The notes: generated from the letters alone by a model not told the origin. A stretch of 64,000 nt of DNA from an uncultured Clostridia bacterium (GCA_934636105.1 CAKTZR010000006.1:1-64000); one strand, 5' to 3'. Positions 41,749 through 51,828 are shown, counted from the stretch's first letter. A program made the numbers and translations.

Positions 41749-42282
41749 TTATTTTGCGTTATCCGCGGCCTTTTGCAGCGCCTGAAGGAAACCGCCCACG
41801 TCGATGGTGCAGCCGGACTTGAGATCCACGTCATCCGGCACCTGCGTGTGGTGGCCGTCGCCCTTGTCATAGGTCGGCATGGCGAGAACCTCCTCCACCG
41901 TCTTGCCGATGCACCAGTCCTCCAGCGCGCCGGCCTGCTCATACCATTCCTTGCCGATGGAGGTCGCGGCCTTCATGCCGTAAGCGTCGCCCAGCTCCTT
42001 CTTGGTCGGGTGCTCGCCCGTCAGCTCGGTGGTCAGCGCGCCGGCCGCATCAAAGCCGAGCTTGTTCTGCGCGATATCGAAGGAAACGGCGGTGATTTTG
42101 CCTGCGTCATCCAGCTCCACCGCGCACATGGTCGTGTTGACGGTCACGCTGCCCGCCTTGTCGGCGGCGGCGTCAGAGCCGGACATGCTGGTGACGGAGC
42201 CGAGGCCGGAAGCGGCCAGCGCGCCGGTCGAGAGGGAGAGTATCAGTGCCGCAGTCGCGGCGGAAACGGCAAACTTGTTCAT
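41749..42282 (-). CDS. Secreted protein associated with FMN-binding proteins
   Basis: 177 residues. Signal peptide MNKFAVSAATAALILSLSTGALA. The mature part has AVELDDAGKITAVSFDIAQNKLGFD, HPTKKELGDAYGMKAATSIGKEWYEQAGALEDWCIGKTVEEV and GCTIDVGGFLQAL. The TKKELGD.YGM..AS.IGKEW..Q pattern recurs in clostridial extracellular proteins found with flavin-binding proteins. It is just downstream of the tandem FMN-binding gene on the same strand. No function is established. Confidence 0.75.
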   Translation of the reverse strand: MNKFAVSAATAALILSLSTGALAASGLGSVTSMSGSDAAADKAGSVTVNTTMCAVELDDAGKITAVSFDIAQNKLGFDAAGALTTELTGEHPTKKELGDAYGMKAATSIGKEWYEQAGALEDWCIGKTVEEVLAMPTYDKGDGHHTQVPDDVDLKSGCTIDVGGFLQALQKAADNAK

Positions 42283-42367
42283 AAACATATACCTCCAAAT
42301 GTTTTGTTGCGGGTGACATGCGAATCTATGATTTACCGCATCTCCCCGCGGGCGGAGGTGCGATAAA

Positions 42368-43168
42368 TTACTTGATGATGGTGTAGGCGTGGCGGGCGAG
42401 CGCATCCCAGATGGCGGAAATCACCTTCGGGGCGCGCAGCGTCGCGCCGGATGAAGCATCCGTGTCGTCGGCAATCTGCCCCGGCAGATACAGGTCGCTC
42501 ACGCTTGAAACGGGCTTGCCGACCAGATGCGCAAGCAGCTGATTGAACTGACCGCAGATTTCGGCGGCAGCACCGCCCTCGGATGCAAGATAATCCTCGT
42601 TTTTATATTGAAGCGTCGTGTAATGCAGCTCGGTAAAGACGTTGCTTTGCAGGGTAAATTCCAGCGCGACCTGCTCGCCGCCATCCTCCATATAGGTGCC
42701 GCGGTACACGCCGTCCGCATAGGGCTCGGCTTCGGGCAGCTTCGTCGTATCGACGATTTTATATGGATGGCGGTTCAGCCCGTCCCACAGGGCGGAAATC
42801 AGCTTGCCGGATTTCATCGTCGCCGTCGTTACCGCGTCAAGATCCTCTACGATGTCATACGGCGAATAGAGGTCGTCGATGGCGGAAACGTCCTTGCCGA
42901 TGAGATAATCGGCGAGCTGGCGGTATTGGCGGAGGATGGCCTTCTGCGCGTCGCTTGCGTCCTCGCTCATGTAGTCGCCGTCCTTGTATTTCACGCCACG
43001 ATACACCAACGAATCGAATTTGCCGTCCCGGAGCTCGAATTGAATGGCAATCTGCTCGATGCCGCCGTCGTAGTAAAACCCGCGGTAAATGCCGTCCGCA
43101 TAGTCCTGCGCGGCCGCGGAAAGGGCCGGGGCGATGAGCAGAATCATCAGCGTCAAGATGCGTTTCAT
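42368..43168 (-). CDS. Secreted tandem FMN-binding-domain protein
   Basis: 266 residues. Signal peptide MKRILTLMILLIAPALSAAAQ and two homologous halves. Each half runs YADG.YRG.Y.DGG.EQ.A..F to an FMN attachment-like motif: DAVTTATMKSGKLISALWDGL in the first half, DASSGATLRAPKVISAIWDAL in the second. The second has the canonical SGAT, where ApbE would attach FMN to Thr. The first has lost the Gly. Probably an extracellular electron carrier. Divergent from the two-component genes. Confidence 0.8.
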   Translation of the reverse strand: MKRILTLMILLIAPALSAAAQDYADGIYRGFYYDGGIEQIAIQFELRDGKFDSLVYRGVKYKDGDYMSEDASDAQKAILRQYRQLADYLIGKDVSAIDDLYSPYDIVEDLDAVTTATMKSGKLISALWDGLNRHPYKIVDTTKLPEAEPYADGVYRGTYMEDGGEQVALEFTLQSNVFTELHYTTLQYKNEDYLASEGGAAAEICGQFNQLLAHLVGKPVSSVSDLYLPGQIADDTDASSGATLRAPKVISAIWDALARHAYTIIK

Positions 43169-43209
43169 GTTCGTTCCTCCCGATGACAAGAATCAGTTTA
43201 AGGGCTGTC

Positions 43210-43228
43210 TGTGTCAAAAGTGTGTCAA
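43210..43228. promoter_or_regulatory. Direct-repeat operator candidate for the adjacent response regulator
   Basis: TGTGTCAA at 43210-43217 and again at 43221-43228, an 11-bp period. OmpR-type regulators bind such tandem sites. It lies in the divergent gap between the FMN-binding gene and the response regulator, whose own promoter is TTGACA 43269 / TACAAT 43292 (17 bp). Confidence 0.45.
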
Positions 43229-43322
43229 TTTGAAAAAACCTTCGAAAATTCAATTTCGCGCAAAACGTTTGACATTCCTGCCGCCGGATTTTACAATGTG
43301 TACAGAGAAAAACAGGGGAGGA

Positions 43323-44012
43323 ATGGTCGTGAACCCGATTCTGGTGGTGGACGACAACGAGCAGATCGTGGATATTTTGTCGCAATATATCAAAAAAGAG
43401 GGGTGGCCGATGCTCGCGGCGAAAACCGGGGAGGAGGCGCTTGATCTGTTTGACGCGGCCGAGCCGTCGCTGATTCTGCTGGATATCATGCTGCCGGGGA
43501 TGGACGGGCTGGCGGTCTGCCGCCGCATCCGCCGTGTGTCCAGCGTGCCGATTTTGATGATTACCGCGCGGGATGAGGACGCAGACCGCATTCTCGGCTT
43601 GGATATCGGCGCGGATGATTATATTGTGAAGCCGTTTTCGCCCGGCGAGGTGATGGCACGCATTCGGGCCGTGCTGCGGCGCATTCCAGCGGCGGAGGAA
43701 AAGGAGACGCTTCTCATCGGCGAATTGTCGATTCATCTGCCGTCGCTTTCCGTCACGCTGTCGAGCCATAAGCTGAATCTGACTCGGCGGGAGGTCGAGC
43801 TGCTTTATACGCTTGCTTCCGCGCCGGGGCGCGTGTTCACGCGGGATAACCTGCTGACGATGGTCTGGGGCTATGAGTTCGTCGGCAATTACCGCGCGGT
43901 GGATTCGCATATCAAGCGCCTGCGCGCCAAGCTGGACGCTTATCCGCATGAATCGTTTGCCATCGCAACCGTCTGGGGCGCGGGCTATAAATTTGAGAGG
44001 AAACTGCCATGA
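43323..44012 (+). CDS. OmpR-family response regulator
   Basis: 229 residues. Receiver domain with DD (residues 9-10), phospho-accepting Asp in LLDIMLPGMDG, T in MITARD and Lys in YIVKPF. The C-terminal winged helix (LTRREVELLYTLASAPGRVFTRDNLLTMVWGYEF, in parts, then RAVDSHIKRLRAKLD) is typical of OmpR/PhoB. ATG 43323 follows GGGGAGG. It overlaps the kinase gene by four bases and probably controls the divergent FMN-binding operon through the repeat at 43210. Confidence 0.95.
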   Translation: MVVNPILVVDDNEQIVDILSQYIKKEGWPMLAAKTGEEALDLFDAAEPSLILLDIMLPGMDGLAVCRRIRRVSSVPILMITARDEDADRILGLDIGADDYIVKPFSPGEVMARIRAVLRRIPAAEEKETLLIGELSIHLPSLSVTLSSHKLNLTRREVELLYTLASAPGRVFTRDNLLTMVWGYEFVGNYRAVDSHIKRLRAKLDAYPHESFAIATVWGAGYKFERKLP

Positions 44013-45475
44013 AGCTGCCGATTCATCGAACGCTCGTCGCGCGGCTGACGGGGCTGTTTGCGCTGCTGCTCGTGCTGTTCACCCTGCTGCTGGGGCTGAT
44101 TTTCAACGCGATGATGGAGCGCAAAATGATTGCGCATTACAGCCAGACCATGCAGCGCGACGCCTACGCCATTTCGCAGAATCTTTCGGAGATGATCGCG
44201 CCGTCGGATTATGAAACGCTGGATGAAAACCCGTTTGTCGTCGGCGAGGATACGCTGGCCCCGTATATGGCGCTCATTGAGCATATCACCAATTGCAGCG
44301 TGTACCTCATCGACGAGCAGCACCACGTCACGGGCTATTTTGACGGCGTGGTGCAGACGATGAGCGGCAAGCTGCTCCCCGGCTACATCGAGCAGACGAT
44401 TGCGCTGGGCTTTATGGGCAAAACGCCGTTTCTTTCCGCCAGGATTGATGGCGAAACGCACCTGACGACGGGCATGCCGATCATGAACGCCAAGAGCCAC
44501 GTGCTCGGCGTGGTGCTGCTGGAAAGCACGCTTCGTGAGCTGGGCTTTGCGCAGGTTTCCAGCTCGGATATCCTGATGGTCAGCGGCGCGCTGGCCTTTG
44601 TGCTGACCGTGCTGCTGGGCGCGCTCTTTTCGCGAATGTTCACCCAGCCGATCACGGCGGTGCAGCGCTTTGCGGGCAGACTGGCGGGCGGCGAATATGA
44701 AGCGCGGATGAACAGCGCGCAAAAGGACGAAATCGGCGAGCTGGCGCGGTCAATGGATATCCTCGCCGAGCGGCTTTTTGAAGCGCGAAAGCGTGACGAG
44801 CTTCTTCGCGAGCAGCAGAGCGCCTTCTTTGCGACGATTTCGCATGAATTAAAAACGCCTGTCACAGTCATCCGGGGATCGCTGGAAGCGCTGCAGGACG
44901 GCGTGGTTTCCGGCGAAAATGACGTGCAGGCGTATTATAATCAGATGCTGACCGAATGTAAGGGCTTGCAGCGGTTGATTATCGATTTGCTGGAACTTTC
45001 GCGGCTGCAAAACGCGGGCTTTTCGCTCAATATGGGGGATGTAGATGTGCGAGAGCTGCTGGGCGATGTGGCGATGAGCGCGGGTGCGCTGTGCAGCCGA
45101 AAGGGCGTGTGCTTTGACTGCCGCGAACCAGAGAACGCGCTGCAAATCACGGGCGATTATGCCCGACTGCGCCAGATGCTGCTGGTCGTGCTGGATAACG
45201 CCGTCAAATTCACGCCGAAGGGGAAACGCGTCAGCCTTGCGCTGGAGGGGCGCGCCATCGTTGTCGCGGATGAGGGAATCGGCATTCCGGCGGAGGAGCT
45301 GTCGCACATTTTCGAGCGCTTCCGCCGAACGAGACACAGCAACGAGCAGGGAACGGGGCTTGGCCTTGCGATTTGCAGCGAGGTTGCGCGGCGGCATGGG
45401 ATTACGATCGATGTGACCAGCCGCGTCGGGGAGGGGACGACCTTCCGCTTTACGCTGCCCGGCGGCGGACAATGA
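44009..45475 (+). CDS. Sensor histidine kinase
   Basis: 488 residues. One membrane segment near residue 15 and another near 185 enclose an outside sensor domain of about 150 residues. HAMP follows (FTQPITAVQRFAGRLAGGEYEARM), then the phospho-acceptor His in FFATISHELKTPVTVIRG. ATP-binding N, G1 and G2 boxes are VLDNAVKFT, VADEGIGIP and GTGLGLAICSEV. The signal is unknown. Context suggests redox or flavin-linked electron flow. The 3' end overlaps the convergent YfhO-like gene by 26 bases. Confidence 0.95.
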   Translation: MKLPIHRTLVARLTGLFALLLVLFTLLLGLIFNAMMERKMIAHYSQTMQRDAYAISQNLSEMIAPSDYETLDENPFVVGEDTLAPYMALIEHITNCSVYLIDEQHHVTGYFDGVVQTMSGKLLPGYIEQTIALGFMGKTPFLSARIDGETHLTTGMPIMNAKSHVLGVVLLESTLRELGFAQVSSSDILMVSGALAFVLTVLLGALFSRMFTQPITAVQRFAGRLAGGEYEARMNSAQKDEIGELARSMDILAERLFEARKRDELLREQQSAFFATISHELKTPVTVIRGSLEALQDGVVSGENDVQAYYNQMLTECKGLQRLIIDLLELSRLQNAGFSLNMGDVDVRELLGDVAMSAGALCSRKGVCFDCREPENALQITGDYARLRQMLLVVLDNAVKFTPKGKRVSLALEGRAIVVADEGIGIPAEELSHIFERFRRTRHSNEQGTGLGLAICSEVARRHGITIDVTSRVGEGTTFRFTLPGGGQ

Positions 45476-47783
45476 ACACGTATCCCGCCAGCACGACGGC
45501 CGCAGCAGCGCTCATCAGCATGCCCAGCGTCAGCCCCCGCGTGCGATAGGTGAAGACGATTTCGTGTTTGCCCGGCTCGACCCAAATGCCCATGAACGCC
45601 ACGTCGCAGTTGACGATTTCGGTCTTTTTCCCGTCAACCGTGGCGGAAAAGCCCTTGTCAAACGGAATCGTGAAGACGAGTATGCCCGCTTCCTTCGCGT
45701 CGATGTGCGCGATGAAGCCGTTTGCGGTTGTGTCAAAGCCGTTGCAGGCGTTCTGCTTCAAGCGGGCGACGCTCTCCGACCAGTCGGGGATGTTGTAAAC
45801 GTCGAGCGTCTGCATGCGATCCCGATAGACGGCCAAATCGTCGTCGCCAAGCGTCACGGCGGCGAGCATCACGGTCGGCACGGTTTCGCTGTCCATCCGC
45901 TGATGATATGTGCCCGTGCAGGTCGTCTGCAAAAAGCCCATCGGCACGGCATTGGGGTTGACATAAACCGCAATGCCGTTTTCGTCGTGGTCATAGACGA
46001 AGCCCTCCGGCGCGGGCGTATCGTCGAGCTGATAATAGGCGTTCACGCTCAAAAAAGCGCGAAGCGCCGCGCTGTCATCCGGCGGGCAGACGGTTGTGGA
46101 TTCGTCGTATCCGAAACCCGCCATCGACACAAAGCGGCCGACGGTGGAGGAACGCAGGCTGGTGAACGCGGTCAGGCTGCTGGCCCCGCGCAGAAGCCCG
46201 TAATTGCGGAATTTTTTGCCGTAGTCAATGCGCTGCCAGATATCCATATCCGGCGTTTCGGCGGCGGTGAGCGTCGGCTCGGCGATTTCGGAGAGGGTGT
46301 AAAGCCCTTCGCCCGCGCTTTCGCCGCCGGAAAGCAGATTGTTGTCACCGACGAGAATATAGCCTGCGTATTGCGCGACGGCGACGGCGCAGGTGAGCGC
46401 CAGCGTGACGGCAAAGCGCGGCCTTTTGCAGAGGATAAGCAGCATCGTCCCGCCGCCGAGCAGCGTGGCCAACAGAGAAAAGATGCGGAAAATATCCGAC
46501 GCATACGCGCCCGTCCGTCGGTTGAGCAGGATTTCCCCGATGCGGCCCATCTCGTTCAGCCAGCTTTCCGGCAGCATGAACGGGACGGTCAGCAGCACAG
46601 TCAATGCCGTCAGCATAAGGAACGACTTTTGCCACGCATGAGCGTCGAAATCCTTGAAAGCGGCCAGCGTGGCCAGCGTCAGCATCAGCGCCAGGCCGTA
46701 CCACCAGCGAGTGTAGGCAATGTTGGTTTCCAGCGCAAACGCGCCGCAGAGCACGGGCGCGACGCAGCACACCGCCAGCGCCAGCAAAAGTCCCTTGAGC
46801 CAGCGCGCTTTCTTTTGCGCAAAGGCGGAAAGCACGCCCGTCAGCCCGAACATCGGCAGATACGCCGCCGTGGAAGCCCAGCTCGGCGCGTCGCCGTAAT
46901 AGGCGTGGACGACGTTGCTTTCAATCGGCATGACGAGCGTGCGCAGGCGTTCGAGCAGGGTGCTCACGCCGTAATGCTGCATGAGCACGGAGGTATCGCC
47001 CGCGCCCGTCCGCGTGATGGAGAGCATGAACAGCATCGCGGGCACGAGCAGCACGCCTGCCAGCGCGCAGCCCACACCGCATTCAAAAATCAACATGAAC
47101 ACGTTTTTGAGCGTCCGGCGCGGCTTCCAATCTGCACTGAAAAAGCGGAAGACGAAATACAGCGCCGCCAGCAGTGCGCTGGAGAGCATGAAATAGTAGT
47201 TGGTCAGCGTGTTCAGCCCGCAGAATAGCGCCAGCAGGCCGCGCCGGGGATGCTCGCCCATTGCGTCCTCCATGCCCAGCAGAATCAGCGGGAAAAATGC
47301 GATGACCTCCAGAAAATGATAAAACTGTGTGTTGACGACGGTGAACGCTGAGAACGTGTAAAGCACGCTGCCCAGCAGGGCGAACCGCTCGTCTTTGACC
47401 ATCCGCCGCAGATAGCAAAACGAGGTCAGCGCGCAGACGGCGTGTTTGAGCACCGCCATCACGCTGATGCCGAACGGAATCAGCGCCTTGGGCAGAAGCG
47501 CCAGCGGCCAGACGAACACGCTGCCCAGCGTATAAAACGCGTAGCTGCCGACGGCAGGCGCGCCGAGGAAGGTGTTGAAGCTGTAACTGTTCAGCCCGCC
47601 GCGCAGAATGCGCCGCGTTTCCAGAATGAAGGGGAGCTGCTGCTCGATGAAATCCCCGCGGGTGACAAACCGCCCGCCATAGGGCAGGATGGCCGGGGCG
47701 AGCGCGAGCAGCGCCAGAAAAGCGCCCAGCAAAAACGCGTGCGCGCCCGTGATATGGCGCTTTTGAAGCGTGGGAACGGTCAT
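45450..47783 (-). CDS. YfhO-family membrane protein
   Basis: 777 residues with 13-14 membrane segments and a large C-terminal outside domain. The opening FVTRGDFIEQQLPFILETRRILRGG with GLNSYSFNTFLGAP is the YfhO signature (D..QY..F....R). These GT-C-fold proteins put sugars on wall teichoic or lipoteichoic acids. ATG 47783 with GAGGAG upstream is preferred to the longer frame. A last membrane helix (LTLGMLMSAAAAVVLAGYVFIV) ends the protein. Confidence 0.88.
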   Translation of the reverse strand: MTVPTLQKRHITGAHAFLLGAFLALLALAPAILPYGGRFVTRGDFIEQQLPFILETRRILRGGLNSYSFNTFLGAPAVGSYAFYTLGSVFVWPLALLPKALIPFGISVMAVLKHAVCALTSFCYLRRMVKDERFALLGSVLYTFSAFTVVNTQFYHFLEVIAFFPLILLGMEDAMGEHPRRGLLALFCGLNTLTNYYFMLSSALLAALYFVFRFFSADWKPRRTLKNVFMLIFECGVGCALAGVLLVPAMLFMLSITRTGAGDTSVLMQHYGVSTLLERLRTLVMPIESNVVHAYYGDAPSWASTAAYLPMFGLTGVLSAFAQKKARWLKGLLLALAVCCVAPVLCGAFALETNIAYTRWWYGLALMLTLATLAAFKDFDAHAWQKSFLMLTALTVLLTVPFMLPESWLNEMGRIGEILLNRRTGAYASDIFRIFSLLATLLGGGTMLLILCKRPRFAVTLALTCAVAVAQYAGYILVGDNNLLSGGESAGEGLYTLSEIAEPTLTAAETPDMDIWQRIDYGKKFRNYGLLRGASSLTAFTSLRSSTVGRFVSMAGFGYDESTTVCPPDDSAALRAFLSVNAYYQLDDTPAPEGFVYDHDENGIAVYVNPNAVPMGFLQTTCTGTYHQRMDSETVPTVMLAAVTLGDDDLAVYRDRMQTLDVYNIPDWSESVARLKQNACNGFDTTANGFIAHIDAKEAGILVFTIPFDKGFSATVDGKKTEIVNCDVAFMGIWVEPGKHEIVFTYRTRGLTLGMLMSAAAAVVLAGYVFIVRRRAA

Positions 47784-47938
47784 ATCCAATCTCCTCATTG
47801 ATGAAGGGGCGCGCAGAACGCGTCCGCAGAATGAAAACGAAACGATTTCTTCTGTTAGTATAGAGAGATTGAAAGCCGCTGTCAAGGCAGGATTGCGAAG
47901 GCACGCAAAGGCGTGTATAATGAAACCAAAGGGAGGAA

Positions 47939-49063
47939 ATGAACGTGAAAATTCTGCATCTTTCCGACTTGCATCTGGGCAAGCGGGTGTTTGAATACAG
48001 CATGCTGGAGGAACAGCGGGCGGTGCTTTCGCAGGCGCTCGACATGGCGAAGCGGGCGGATGTCACCGTGATTGCGGGGGATGTTTACGACAGACCCGTT
48101 CCGCCTGCGGAAGCGGTTACGCTGTTCAGCGCGTTTTTGACCGATATGAACCGCCAGAAAAGCCCGGTCGTGATGATTTCCGGCAACCATGACAGCGCCG
48201 AGCGCGTGGCTTATCTTTCCGGGCTGCTGGATGCGAACGGCGTGTACGTGTCCCCGGTTTACGACGGAAACGTGCGGCGGGTGACGTTTGAAGACGAGTT
48301 TGGCGCGGTCAACTTGTATCTGCTGCCGTTTGTCAAGCCGTCGCATGTTCGCGCGGCTCTGGAGGATGATGCCATCGAGGGCTATACCGCGGCGATGCGC
48401 GCGGCCATTGCGCAGATGGACGTGGACGAGCATGCGCGCAACGTGCTGGTGGCGCATCAGTTTGTGACGGGCGCGGCGACGAGCGATTCCGAGGAGGTTT
48501 CCGTCGGCGGGCTGGATGGGATCGACGCGTCCGTGTTCGCGCCGTTTGATTATGTGGCGCTGGGGCATCTGCATCGGGCGCAGAGCCTTGCGGATGGGCG
48601 CGTGTGGTACAGCGGCTCGCCCGTGTGCTACTCGTTCTCCGAATGCGGGCAGGAAAAATGCGCGCTGCTGGTTGAGTTGGGGCAAAAAGGCGCGGTTCGG
48701 GTGGAGCGCCTGCCGTTTACGCCCGTACATCGGATGGCAAAGCGCCGCGGGACGTTTGATGAATTGTATCAAATGGAAAACGCCTGCGCGGATTATGTGC
48801 AGGTCACGCTCACGGATGAGGACGACGTGCCGGATGCGGCCGCCAAACTCGCGCAGATCTATCCGAATCTGATGCAGGTGCTCTATGATAACGCGAGGAC
48901 GAATGCCCGGCAGGCGGATTTCTCCGGTTTGTCGGTGCAGCGGCGCGAACCGCTGGAGCTGTTCGATGAGTTTTATGCCAAGCAGAACGGAGCGGGACTT
49001 TCCGACGAGCAGCGCGCGCTGCTTCGGGCCGTGATGGAGCCGATTTGGGAGGATGAACGATGA
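47939..49063 (+). CDS. sbcD: SbcCD nuclease subunit D
   Basis: 374 residues. Metallophosphoesterase motifs are all present: HLSDLHLGK, AGDVYDR, SGNHDS, VAHQFVTG and LGHLHRAQ. A capping domain follows. It works with SbcC, encoded four bases overlapping downstream, as the Mre11-Rad50 type nuclease that opens DNA hairpins and blocked ends. Promoter TTGCGA 47893 / TATAAT 47916. The start may be ATG 47939 or GTG 47945, which is better spaced from GGGAGG. Confidence 0.95.
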   Translation: MNVKILHLSDLHLGKRVFEYSMLEEQRAVLSQALDMAKRADVTVIAGDVYDRPVPPAEAVTLFSAFLTDMNRQKSPVVMISGNHDSAERVAYLSGLLDANGVYVSPVYDGNVRRVTFEDEFGAVNLYLLPFVKPSHVRAALEDDAIEGYTAAMRAAIAQMDVDEHARNVLVAHQFVTGAATSDSEEVSVGGLDGIDASVFAPFDYVALGHLHRAQSLADGRVWYSGSPVCYSFSECGQEKCALLVELGQKGAVRVERLPFTPVHRMAKRRGTFDELYQMENACADYVQVTLTDEDDVPDAAAKLAQIYPNLMQVLYDNARTNARQADFSGLSVQRREPLELFDEFYAKQNGAGLSDEQRALLRAVMEPIWEDER

Positions 49064-51828
49064 GACCGATTGGTTTGACGCTTAGCGCGTTCGGCCCGTA
49101 TGCGGCGCAGACGAACGTGGATTTTGACAAGCTGGGGCAGAGCGGCCTGTATCTGATTACGGGCGATACGGGCGCAGGCAAGACCACGCTCTTTGACGCG
49201 ATCACCTTCGCGCTGTACGGCGAGGCCAGCGGGCAGGAGCGAAAGGGCGCGATGATGCGCAGCAAATACGCGGATGCGTCTGTGTCGACGTTTGTCGAGC
49301 TGGAATTTGAACTGCGGGGCAGGCGCTACCGTGTGAAGCGTGCGCCGGAATACGAGCGGCCTAAGCTGCGCGGCGAGGGCACGGTCAAAAGCAGGCCGGA
49401 AGCGCAGCTCTATTTTCCGGATGGGCGCGTTGTTGACAGCTATCGCGATGTGACGAGCGAGGTGGAAAACCTGATCGGCCTGACGCGCGAGCAGTTCAGC
49501 CAGATCGGCATGATCGCACAGGGCGATTTCAAGCGGCTTCTGCTGGCCGATACGCAGGAACGGCGCGAGATTTTGCAGCGTATTTTCCACACCGAGCGCT
49601 TTGAAAAGTTGCAGGTTCGGCTTGGCGAGCGCGCTAATCAGGCGAAACGGGACGCGGCGGAAGCCGAGCGCGCGCTGATGCAGAATGCCGCGATGCTGAC
49701 TGTGCCGGATGAATTTCATGCGGCGTTTGATGAGATGCAGCGGGAAGCCACGATGGCGAACCTTGAAGCGCGCTGCATGCTGGTCAGACAGGGCATGCAG
49801 GCGGACGAGACGCGCACGGCGGAGATTGAAACCCGGCGGGAAGCGCTCCGCATGCAGAGCGCGGCGCTGAACGAACGCATCGGCTTGGCGAAAAAGCGCG
49901 CGGAGGAGCAGAAGCAGCTGGAAGTCGTGACGCGGGAAATCGTCTCGGCCGAGGCGGACGCGGCGCAGGCGCAGAAGGAAAGCGCCGCCGCCGAAGCGCT
50001 TCGCCCGCGCCGGGAGGAGATTGAGACGCAGGCGGGCCGCTTGCAGGCGTGCATGGCGGATTATGCGCAGGCGGCCGAGTTGGGACGCAGGCAGGCCGCG
50101 CTGACGGAGAACATCCGACAGGCAGAGGAAGCCGAGCAGCGCGCGCACGCTATGCGGGCGGAACTGCATCAGAAGCTCGAAACGGCGCGCGAAAAGGTTG
50201 CTCAGCTGCCGCAGATTGTCGAGATGAAGGCCGAAGCGGAAAAGGCGGCGGGCGAAGCCAAGCTGCGCGTGGAACAGATGGAGCGGCTGATTCAGGCGCT
50301 TGCGGATTTGGAAGCGCGGCAAAGCACTTATCAGCAGGCGCGAAGCGCGGAGACGGACAGGCTGAAGCAATGCGCGCAGGCCAAAGCGGCATATGACCAG
50401 GCAGAGACGGCGTTTTTCGGCGCACAGGCGGGCATTCTGGCTGAAGCCTTAAAGGACGGTTCGCCCTGCCCGGTATGCGGCGCGACACATCATCCGCACC
50501 CGGCCGAACGGACGGAGGGCGCGCCGACGCAGGCCGAATTGGAAGCCCTCCGCGACCGACGGGACCGCGCCGAACATGCGGCGCAGGAGGCGCACAGCAC
50601 GGCGGAACGCGCGGCGGAAGCGCTTGGCGCGGCGGGACGGCTGGCAGAAGATCGCGCGCAGGAAGCGGGATGCGCACGGCTCATCGCCCGCCGGGATGCG
50701 GAGCAGCTTCGCGGGCAGCTGGATGCGCAGCGGCAGGATGGCTTGACCCAGCAGACCAAACTTGCCGCGCGCGTGCAGGCGCTTGAACGCACGAAAGCGC
50801 TCATTCCAGAGAAGGAGGCGGAGGAAAAGCAGCTTGCCGACGAGGAGCAGAAACAGGCGCTTGAAAAGCGCGGTCTGCTCAGCAGTCGGGAAGAACTGAT
50901 TCAGCAGCTTGATGCGCTCAAAAAAGGCCTGCCGTTTGAAACCGAGCGGCAGGCCCGACAGGCGCTTGACGATTTGCAGGCGGAAAAACGCGACATCGAT
51001 CGCCGAACGGAGGAAAGCGCGCAGAAGCTGCGCCAATCCGGTGAACGGCTGGCCGCGCTGAACGCGCAGAAACAGACGCTTGCCCGGCGGCTGAATGAAG
51101 AAAAGCAGGAAGAAACGCTGGAAGCGCTGGAGCGGCAAAGCAGTCAGATGAACGAGCAGAGCGCCGCGCTGGAAACGGACATGCGTGGGCTGCATACGCG
51201 GCTTGCGGGCAACCGTGCGGCGCTGGCGCGCATCGAAGCTGGGCTGACGGATGCGGAGGAAAAGCGTGTAAAGGCCATGCAGCTTGGCACGCTCTCCGCA
51301 ACGGCGAACGGCCAGCTCATCGGGCGCGACAAGGTAACGCTGGAGGTTTATGTCCAGATGGCGTATTTTGACCGCGTGATTGCGCGAGCCAACCTGCGCC
51401 TGCGCGAAATGACGGTGGGGCAATACGAACTGCGCCGCCGCGCCGAAGCGGGCAACCAGCGCAGCCAGAGCGGGCTGGATATGGAGGTCATCGACCATGT
51501 GAACGGCAGTTCCCGCGATGTGCGCACGCTGTCCGGCGGAGAATCCTTCATGGCGTCGCTGGCGCTGGCGCTCGGCTTGAGCGACGAGGTGCAGAGCGGC
51601 GCGGCGGGCGTGAGCCTGGGCTCGCTGTTTGTGGACGAGGGCTTCGGTTCGCTGGATGCGCAGGCGCTTTCGCAGGCCATCGGTGTGCTTTCCGGCCTGA
51701 CGCAGGGAAATAAGCTGGTCGGCATCATCTCCCACGTGGAGGAACTAAACCGCAGAATCGATAAAAAAATCATCGTCACCAAGGACCGCGCAGGCACGAG
51801 CCATGTGCGGGTGGAGACGGAGGTATAA
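49060..51828 (+). CDS. sbcC: SbcCD nuclease subunit C
   Basis: 922 residues. Walker A GDTGAGKTTLFDA near 30-43 and QIGMIAQGDFKRLLLAD Q-loop. A long coiled coil from about 170 to 790 is interrupted by the zinc hook CPVCGATHHPHP near 468. The C-terminal ATPase half has LSGGESFMASLALALGLSDEVQ and LFVDEGFGSLD. The coiled coil is very rich in Ala, Glu, Arg and Gln because of the GC bias. Slightly shorter than E. coli SbcC but complete. Confidence 0.96.
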   Translation: MRPIGLTLSAFGPYAAQTNVDFDKLGQSGLYLITGDTGAGKTTLFDAITFALYGEASGQERKGAMMRSKYADASVSTFVELEFELRGRRYRVKRAPEYERPKLRGEGTVKSRPEAQLYFPDGRVVDSYRDVTSEVENLIGLTREQFSQIGMIAQGDFKRLLLADTQERREILQRIFHTERFEKLQVRLGERANQAKRDAAEAERALMQNAAMLTVPDEFHAAFDEMQREATMANLEARCMLVRQGMQADETRTAEIETRREALRMQSAALNERIGLAKKRAEEQKQLEVVTREIVSAEADAAQAQKESAAAEALRPRREEIETQAGRLQACMADYAQAAELGRRQAALTENIRQAEEAEQRAHAMRAELHQKLETAREKVAQLPQIVEMKAEAEKAAGEAKLRVEQMERLIQALADLEARQSTYQQARSAETDRLKQCAQAKAAYDQAETAFFGAQAGILAEALKDGSPCPVCGATHHPHPAERTEGAPTQAELEALRDRRDRAEHAAQEAHSTAERAAEALGAAGRLAEDRAQEAGCARLIARRDAEQLRGQLDAQRQDGLTQQTKLAARVQALERTKALIPEKEAEEKQLADEEQKQALEKRGLLSSREELIQQLDALKKGLPFETERQARQALDDLQAEKRDIDRRTEESAQKLRQSGERLAALNAQKQTLARRLNEEKQEETLEALERQSSQMNEQSAALETDMRGLHTRLAGNRAALARIEAGLTDAEEKRVKAMQLGTLSATANGQLIGRDKVTLEVYVQMAYFDRVIARANLRLREMTVGQYELRRRAEAGNQRSQSGLDMEVIDHVNGSSRDVRTLSGGESFMASLALALGLSDEVQSGAAGVSLGSLFVDEGFGSLDAQALSQAIGVLSGLTQGNKLVGIISHVEELNRRIDKKIIVTKDRAGTSHVRVETEV

